Source: Cymbomonas tetramitiformis
Lineage: Eukaryota > Chlorophyta > Pyramimonadophyceae > Pyramimonadales > Pyramimonadaceae
Reading direction: 5' to 3'
Assembly: GCA_001247695.2 (NCBI GenBank)
Contig: LGRX02027678.1
Span: 1 to 20,874 of the forward strand
Length of the DNA: 20,874 bases
The translations under genes and the position numbers were made by a program. The first letter of the stretch is position 1, and each line of letters starts with the position of its first letter. The notes beneath the pieces are model-generated. The model searched no databases and had not been told where the DNA came from. It saw only the letters and a program-made list of their open reading frames with translations. Shown in pieces: positions 15,754 through 20,874 of the stretch.

Positions 15754-18700
15754 TCATCCCAGATGCACTTTACCCATGCAGCTTTCTTCTGCTGGTCGTG
15801 CTGCTGCGGGCAGTCCCTCGCCAAGTGCTCCTTAGATTTGCATTTCCTGCAACCAGTGTACGTAGACGATCCAGGCAGCTGCCTGCCCTCCACTTCTGCC
15901 GGCGCTGTCGGTAGCGCAAAGCACTGCTCCACGTGTTCATCGAGGCACTCAACCAGCGCAGCCACTGGAAAGGGAGACTGGTCCCTGGCTGCCTTCAGTC
16001 CCACCGGATCCCGTCGCTCCTCCAATGTAGCCTGCTCCACGTATTTGCGCAGTAGTTCCGCCTCCCACCCAGCTGGTCCAGTTGACTGATGAAAGTCTAC
16101 CTTGCCCAACAGCTCCTTATGAACCCTCGCGTGCAACTCTGGTGTCAGTCCACTGAGGAAGATGCCGGGTAACGAGGCTCTGTTGACTGGACCGGTGACT
16201 CCGTGCTTATGCAGGGATTCCATCAGCTCAAACGCTTCCATTAGAGCGTGGTGGAAGGTCCGCGCATTCCTTCCTGCGTTCTTGCCCGAGGCCTGCCGAG
16301 ACCGTGACAACATGCTGGGTAGAATGCTAAGGTGAGCGTCGCTGATGCAAGATCGAGCGAGGGTGCCGATCAGATCGTCCAGCGTATTCATCTGATTGGT
16401 TAGAACCTTCTGGTTTAGCAGTCCTTGGACCGATCCTTCCACCCTATCCCTGATGATCAGACGCAGTTCTTCAGGGACGGTGGTGACCGTGGCTTCACTT
16501 CCATCGGCGTCCTCGTTCATCTTCTTCGTGGCCAGCGCTCTCCTCACTTGCGGCTCCTTGAAGTAATCTTGTAGCTCCCTCATCAGAAGTTTTAACGGTT
16601 GCAGCAAATGTCCAGATGTCTTCTCTCCCGCTGCCTGATCCAGAGGACACGTGTACGTAGTGATGCGCTCCCTTAGCTTCCGTAAGGTACTCAGGAGTCT
16701 GTCCTCTGCCTCCAGCTTCTTCAGCCGTGTCTGCTCCAACCGCGCTGGATCGGTCTCTGACCGCGGTGGAGGTTCACGTTCCTGCTCAGACGCGTCTCTG
16801 CGAGGCGGAGGTCCACGTTCTTGCTCAGGCGCGTCTCTGTGGGGAGAAGGGTCTGGATCTGGCGGGGGCTGCTGATCACTAGTACTCCGCGGCTGAGACT
16901 GTGGCGTTGTCACATCGGGCGTGGGAATGATGGGCAGCTGAGCTAAGGCTCCTGTCCAGGGGGGTTTAGTGCACTCCTGACAAAGAGGCACCTGCACACA
17001 GGTCCGGTTGGAGCCCAACATCACATCCCAGATTAATCCGGGAGTGACCCGGATCTGGCCCTCGGGCGATCGCAGTAAGCGACCACACCGGACACACCCT
17101 GCGCCTTCGGGTACCGGGTAACCTGTGTCGCTGATGAGCTGCATCACTGGACCGGGCAGGGTCTCACGAACTCTATGGTTCTTGGCGTGCCCATAACTCA
17201 CAGCTAAGTTGGAATACTTTGCTGCAATGGCGGTAGCTTCTTCCACCCCCGAGTTGTGCACCCTCACGTGGTCCCGGATACCTTGTTCCACAGTGATAGG
17301 CACTGAAGGGTATCTCCACTCCTCCAAGGCTGCTGTCTCCGAGCCCGAAGGTTGTGCTGAGGATACTGAACTCGACACTCCTCCTCCTGTCCCCGAGGTC
17401 TGCGCTGTGCTGGCTCCAGTGTGGTTATGCACCGCCAATTGCCATGCCTCATCCTCACTCAGCGTTGGGTGTAGGGCTTTGGTGTGTTCGTACCACACCA
17501 AGTCTGTGTCCTTCGGTGTGGGGGAACGCACTGGCAACGGGTGAGGGGTACTCCTCTCCTGCAGCACTGTCCTCTGGGCAGCCATCATAGCTTCCCACCC
17601 CTCTTGCTCCCAGTGCACGTCTTCCCCTGCGGCCTTCGCACTGGCTATAGCCCGCTGTCTCTCCGCAGGCAGACACTCGAAGGCCTGGTCTCTAAGAGCC
17701 TTGTCCTTCAGCAGGGTTTTCACCGCCATCTCTGGCGTCAGGGAGTGGTTCTCCTCAGCCGCTACAGCAGCCCTAGCCTTCCCCTTCTCCTCAGCAGTGA
17801 ACTTGCTTCGCTTCTTGGGCTTCTTGGACTTCTTCTTCTTCTTCTTGAATCTTCGCCGCCCTCTGCTCCGCTCTCCACTGTCATCACTGCTGCTGCTGCG
17901 GTATCTGCGCTCTCGCTCTGGCGATACTGATTTCCCACTGAGCGACGATTCGCTACCGCTGCTGCTGCTGGGATCATCCTCAGGGGACCCCCTCTGGCCC
18001 GGCTGGCTGTTGCTGGGTGCTGCCACCAATGATGCTGACTGATCTGACGGAACCTCAGGGAGCACAGCAAACCTGTTGCTCTGAGCTGGTTGCTCATCTC
18101 GTCGGTTCAGAGGTCGTGCTCGTCCGAAGTTAATTCCCGCAAAGAACGTAATGGGAATCCCTCCTTCGTGTCTGAGAGCCCCATGTCTCAACATGCGAGC
18201 GTACTCCCTCGAGCTCACTTGGTCCTTCAGGTCCTGCAGATTTGTCACCGTGGCTGCGTACAACTGCAAACGGCCAGGCTGGGTACGTGGTTCATTATTA
18301 AACCAACGTACGAGTGTCTCTCTCTCCTTCCTGGTAGCTGCTATCAACTGCAGCCGAACTGGGGTGCTCCGCTGAGATCCAGCGCTCTCCCCACTATGGT
18401 CGCTCCAGAGGGATTTGTCGTCCTCAGTCCACTTCAGTATCCTCACCTTCTGATCTGGCCCTTTCCTTCTATGAACTCTACCGAGAACATCTTGCTCAGA
18501 CAATCTTCCTGGGCCTTTATGCTGGGGTCTGGTGAAGGATCGGGATGACGTACTGGCTGCAGGTGCTGAGGTTGAGCCACTGGCGGGTGCAGCTGGGTCC
18601 GGTTTGTGAACTGGCAAGTCCGCAGGCTGTAACCCATGCGTCTCTCTCAGCTGTCTGACCGAACGCACTCCTGCTTGCAGTTGCGATCCATGAGCCTCCA

Positions 18701-20702
18701 ACGCAGTCACTAAGCTTGGACTGACTAGGTCACCTGACGCTGGCATCGGTGCTGGAGGGTTACCGGGTGCTGGCAGCTGGGGAAACACATCCACGTAACT
18801 GAGCTGAGCAGCGCTCGTGAGAACCGCTGGAACGACACCCACATGGACTACCGGGGCAGCGCTTGCCAAGGTTGCTGGGGCAGCGCCTGCGTGAGCGGCT
18901 GGGGCGACGCTCGCGTGAGCCGCTGGGGCAGCGCCTGCGTGGGCCGCTGGAACCGCGCCTGCGTGCGCAGTCGGGGCAGCGCCTGCGTGGGTTGCTGGGG
19001 CAGCGCCTGCGTGAGCGGCTGGGGCGACGCTTGCGTGAGCCGCTGGGGCAGCGCCTGCGTGGGCCGCTGGGACCGCGCCCGCGTGCGCAGTCGGGGTAGC
19101 GCCTGCGTGGGCTGCTGGGGCAGCGCCTGCGTGGGCTGCTGGGGCAGCGCCTGCGTGGGTTGCTGGGACCGCGCCTGCGTGCGCAGTCGGGGTAGCGCCT
19201 GCGTGGACTGCTGGGGCAGCGCCTGCGTGGGCCGTTGGGGCAGCGCCTGCTCGGGCGGCTGAGGCAGCACCTGCGATGGCTCTACTGCGCTGAATCAGCA
19301 GCTCTGTGCGCTCCGATAACCTCCTGGTTCGTTCTGCGCGTCCCTCGCTGGCTGCTGCTGCCGCTGGCTGCTGCTGGACCCCCCCTGGCGTTGCTACCGC
19401 TACGCTGGCCCCTGTCGCTGGTGTCGCAGAATTTTGGCCAGGGCCTCCGGCGGCCCCTGTTGCCATGGGGACCCGATCCCCCATCGTCGGGCAAGACACT
19501 GCTGCGCTGGCCCCTGTCACTGACGTCGCAGAAAATTGGCCAGGGCCTCCGGCGGCCCTTGTTGCCATGGGGACCCGATCCCCCATCGTCGGGCAAGACA
19601 CCGCTGCGCTGGCCCCTGTCACTGACGTCGCAGAAAATTGGCCAGGGCCTCCGGCGGCCCCTGTTGCCATGGGGACCCGATCCCCCATCGTCGGGCAAGA
19701 CACCGCTGCGCTGGCCTCTGTTGCTGACGTCGCAGAAAATTGGCCAGGGCCTCCGGCGGCCCCTGTTGCCATGGGGACCCGATCCCCCATCGTCGGGCAA
19801 GACACCGCTGCGCTGGCTCCTGTCACTGACGTCGCAGAAAATTGGCCAGGGCCTCCGGCGGCCCCTGTTGCCATGGGGACCCAATCCCCCATCTTTGGGC
19901 AAGAAATGGCAGGCGCAGGTCCCGAAGTCGATAACGCAGACAAAATCGCTGGGTCAGGAGCACCGCCCTGCGTAACGTCAGTAAAGAACACTGCAGGAGA
20001 TACTGTGCAGGAACCAGCGCTGAGCTGTGAAGCCAGCGGCAAGGGTCCTACTGGCGTTGGTTCTCCTCCCCCCCCCTCAGGGCTGGTAGATCCTGCAGGG
20101 TTGACAGGGCCCGGGTGCAAGGGTGCCTGTCCAGAAGCAGCAAGGAAGGCAGGTGTAGAGGAAGGCAGCACCGGTTCAGGTGTGAAGGCACCGAAGGGAA
20201 CCGGTGACACGGGTCTCACTGCCACGGAAGCAACCGGCACCTGCGTTTGCCATAGCGATCTCGGCTGCAGTTGGTGTTGGTGCGGTTGCTGCTGCTGCCA
20301 AAGTAGTTGTCGCTGCACTTCCAGTTGCTGCTGGTGCACGAATTGCTGAAACTCCAGCTGTTGTGACGTTGGCGGTTGCAATTGCGACTGACTCACAAAT
20401 TGCTGTTGTGGAAAAATCTGCTGTTGCAACGTCTGCGGGTGCAATTGCGGCTGGCCCACAAATTGCTGCTGCGGTGTCATCATTAACCCGGCGTCGAAAG
20501 CAGCACCCGGAGGGTACGCAGCAAATTGTCCGCTGTAGTCGTACGGAAACGGCGGAAAACCAGCTGTGTGTTGTACGGCAGACGGCGGGACCCCAAAGTG
20601 GGCGCCCAATTCCGACACTGCTGGCCCGAAAGACGTCACTGGTCCCGGAGATACGCTCGCACCAGTGACGGGCTGTTGTGCTCCGTAGTCATTCATCATC
20701 AT
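15612..20702 (-). CDS. gag: Giant Gag polyprotein of the chromovirus
   Basis: A 1696-codon frame from ATG 20700-20702 (MMMNDYG start) to TAG 15612-15614. Typical Ty3/gypsy Gag has a few hundred residues, so this is several times longer. Order: a Gln-rich N-terminus (about 75-165); five 34-residue repeats with PMATGAAGGPGQ; about twenty 8-residue AAPxAHAG repeats; a low-complexity part; a basic Lys/Arg tract near 940-965 (nuclear-localisation or RNA-binding like); a CxxC...CxxC zinc-ribbon-like pair (Cys1203, 1206, 1241, 1244, with Cys1235); a charged linker; a helical capsid-like region about 1390-1600; and a classical CCHC knuckle (CRKCKSKEHLARDC, 1618-1631). The C-terminal 300 residues look like the ancestral Gag. 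It should form the particle and bind element RNA. Pol overlaps its 3' end in the -1 frame. The start is the first ATG of an open frame and is plausible but unproven. Confidence 0.88.
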   Translation of the reverse strand: MMMNDYGAQQPVTGASVSPGPVTSFGPAVSELGAHFGVPPSAVQHTAGFPPFPYDYSGQFAAYPPGAAFDAGLMMTPQQQFVGQPQLHPQTLQQQIFPQQQFVSQSQLQPPTSQQLEFQQFVHQQQLEVQRQLLWQQQQPHQHQLQPRSLWQTQVPVASVAVRPVSPVPFGAFTPEPVLPSSTPAFLAASGQAPLHPGPVNPAGSTSPEGGGGEPTPVGPLPLASQLSAGSCTVSPAVFFTDVTQGGAPDPAILSALSTSGPAPAISCPKMGDWVPMATGAAGGPGQFSATSVTGASAAVSCPTMGDRVPMATGAAGGPGQFSATSATEASAAVSCPTMGDRVPMATGAAGGPGQFSATSVTGASAAVSCPTMGDRVPMATRAAGGPGQFSATSVTGASAAVSCPTMGDRVPMATGAAGGPGQNSATPATGASVAVATPGGVQQQPAAAAASEGRAERTRRLSERTELLIQRSRAIAGAASAARAGAAPTAHAGAAPAVHAGATPTAHAGAVPATHAGAAPAAHAGAAPAAHAGATPTAHAGAVPAAHAGAAPAAHASVAPAAHAGAAPATHAGAAPTAHAGAVPAAHAGAAPAAHASVAPAAHAGAAPATLASAAPVVHVGVVPAVLTSAAQLSYVDVFPQLPAPGNPPAPMPASGDLVSPSLVTALEAHGSQLQAGVRSVRQLRETHGLQPADLPVHKPDPAAPASGSTSAPAASTSSRSFTRPQHKGPGRLSEQDVLGRVHRRKGPDQKVRILKWTEDDKSLWSDHSGESAGSQRSTPVRLQLIAATRKERETLVRWFNNEPRTQPGRLQLYAATVTNLQDLKDQVSSREYARMLRHGALRHEGGIPITFFAGINFGRARPLNRRDEQPAQSNRFAVLPEVPSDQSASLVAAPSNSQPGQRGSPEDDPSSSSGSESSLSGKSVSPERERRYRSSSSDDSGERSRGRRRFKKKKKKSKKPKKRSKFTAEEKGKARAAVAAEENHSLTPEMAVKTLLKDKALRDQAFECLPAERQRAIASAKAAGEDVHWEQEGWEAMMAAQRTVLQERSTPHPLPVRSPTPKDTDLVWYEHTKALHPTLSEDEAWQLAVHNHTGASTAQTSGTGGGVSSSVSSAQPSGSETAALEEWRYPSVPITVEQGIRDHVRVHNSGVEEATAIAAKYSNLAVSYGHAKNHRVRETLPGPVMQLISDTGYPVPEGAGCVRCGRLLRSPEGQIRVTPGLIWDVMLGSNRTCVQVPLCQECTKPPWTGALAQLPIIPTPDVTTPQSQPRSTSDQQPPPDPDPSPHRDAPEQERGPPPRRDASEQEREPPPRSETDPARLEQTRLKKLEAEDRLLSTLRKLRERITTYTCPLDQAAGEKTSGHLLQPLKLLMRELQDYFKEPQVRRALATKKMNEDADGSEATVTTVPEELRLIIRDRVEGSVQGLLNQKVLTNQMNTLDDLIGTLARSCISDAHLSILPSMLSRSRQASGKNAGRNARTFHHALMEAFELMESLHKHGVTGPVNRASLPGIFLSGLTPELHARVHKELLGKVDFHQSTGPAGWEAELLRKYVEQATLEERRDPVGLKAARDQSPFPVAALVECLDEHVEQCFALPTAPAEVEGRQLPGSSTYTGCRKCKSKEHLARDCPQQHDQQKKAAWVKCIWDEAFETLENSGASPELMEETFAVIAQERGSDFGEGEAAGASSSPGRKA
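18855..19270 (-). repeat. 24-bp tandem repeats in gag (8-aa units)
   Basis: About twenty in-frame 24-bp units encode AAPxAHAG-like octapeptides. A higher-order 120-bp period is visible: five-unit blocks repeat, for example GTGAGCGGCTGGGGCGACGC starting near 18891 and again near 19011. Units decay toward the low-coordinate end (VVHVG, VLTS). The Ala-rich, His-containing spacer may be elastic or self-associating. Confidence 0.9.
19405..19908 (-). repeat. 102-bp tandem repeats in gag (34-aa units)
   Basis: Five near-identical in-frame copies, with the landmark TGCCATGGGG (+ strand) at 19461, 19563, 19665, 19767 and 19869, exactly 102 bp apart. Each encodes a CPTMGDRVPMATGAAGGPGQ segment plus a more variable tail. 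High identity between copies suggests recent expansion or homogenisation. Confidence 0.95.
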
Positions 20703-20874
20703 TACGGTACGGCAGACGCGTTTTGGCGATAATTTCGGCTAAAATATGTTTAATTACCGGTACAAACCGCCGGCAAAAATAAATCCTGCGGAAAGATTGT
20801 CCAGAAAAGAAGATTTCTTCCGTAACAAAACGCAGCTGCTGTCGATCACGCTCTCAGCCTTGCGCACGGAAACG
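20703..20874 (-). other. Leader upstream of gag, cut by window edge
   Basis: 172 bp before the gag ATG, with no gene and no clear primer-binding site (no TGG-starting tRNA complement recognised next to an LTR end). The 5' LTR and primer site should lie to the right of the window. Confidence 0.5.

Larger units (their letters stand above)
7489..20874 (-). mobile_element. Ty3/gypsy chromovirus with two methyltransferase domains
   Basis: A nearly complete LTR retrotransposon on the - strand. In reading order it has a leader from the right window edge, gag (20702-15612), pol (15753-10174, continued 10195-8288), a 3' untranslated stretch, a PPT (8010-7997) and the LTR from 7995 leftward. Pol order is protease, RT, RNase H, Dam-like domain, integrase, chromodomain, C5 methyltransferase-like domain. 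Integrase after RNase H places it in Ty3/gypsy, and a chromodomain behind the integrase marks a chromovirus. The 5' LTR lies outside the window, so LTR identity and TSD cannot be tested. The left limit is uncertain because a MULE-like element sits at or in the 3' LTR. Confidence 0.88.

Noticed and set aside
20061..20080. Another polypurine tract (sense CTGAGGGGGGGGGAGGAGAA) in gag
   Set aside because: It encodes Glu/Gly-rich gag sequence and is not followed by LTR-like sequence; G runs are common in this DNA, which also lowers confidence in the internal tract at 14029-14043.
19306..20349. Long + strand open frame (347 codons) opposite gag
   Set aside because: It lies antisense to the repeat arrays of gag. 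GC-rich, stop-poor codons explain it, and no domain is visible.

Overview
The window reads as eukaryotic nuclear DNA made almost entirely of transposable elements. Signs are LTR retrotransposons with Gag/Pol, a chromodomain, nested TIR elements with family-typical target-site duplications, minisatellites, and no bacterial operon structure. No host gene, tRNA, rRNA or CRISPR array is supported. The organism cannot be named from the sequence. The GC-rich coding strand, chromovirus-type Ty3/gypsy Pol and retroelement-borne DNA methyltransferases would fit an alga (green, streptophyte or similar), with low confidence.

Layout. 1-2670: a 64-bp minisatellite (189-343 and 1394-2290, then decaying copies), split by a 1048-bp TA-flanked TIR element (344-1391); removing that element restores the 64-bp phase exactly. 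2670-6385, + strand: a polypurine tract and possible LTR/leader, then the relic gag of one retroelement. This gag was broken by a 243-bp hAT-type MITE (8-bp TSD) and a 1683-bp TRIM-like LTR element (239-bp LTRs, 5-bp TSD); deleting either one with one TSD copy restores the frame. 6471-7479: a MULE-like non-autonomous element with 103-bp TIRs, a 9-bp TSD, 185-bp internal tandem repeats and a 58-nt near-perfect palindrome. 7489-20874, - strand: a nearly complete Ty3/gypsy chromovirus, read right to left. It has a 1696-codon gag, then a pol frame overlapping gag in the -1 frame, then the rest of pol after one further -1 break, a 3' untranslated stretch, a PPT and the start of the 3' LTR. The 5' LTR lies beyond the right edge.

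Main discovery. The chromovirus Pol appears to carry two different DNA methyltransferase-type domains besides protease, RT, RNase H, integrase and chromodomain. One is a phage Dam-like (N6-adenine type, NPPF) domain between RNase H and integrase. The other is a small C5-cytosine methyltransferase-type domain (FCGTG, PPC, ENP motifs) after the chromodomain. A retroelement that could mark DNA with two kinds of methylation, one enzyme fused to a chromatin-reading integrase, is the strongest candidate for a new system here. Activity and effect on silencing are inference.

The element looks young: gag and both pol segments are open over more than 4,000 codons. The only clear lesion is one missing base in a C run inside the integrase core, which may be a real mutation, a sequencing error or a recoding site.
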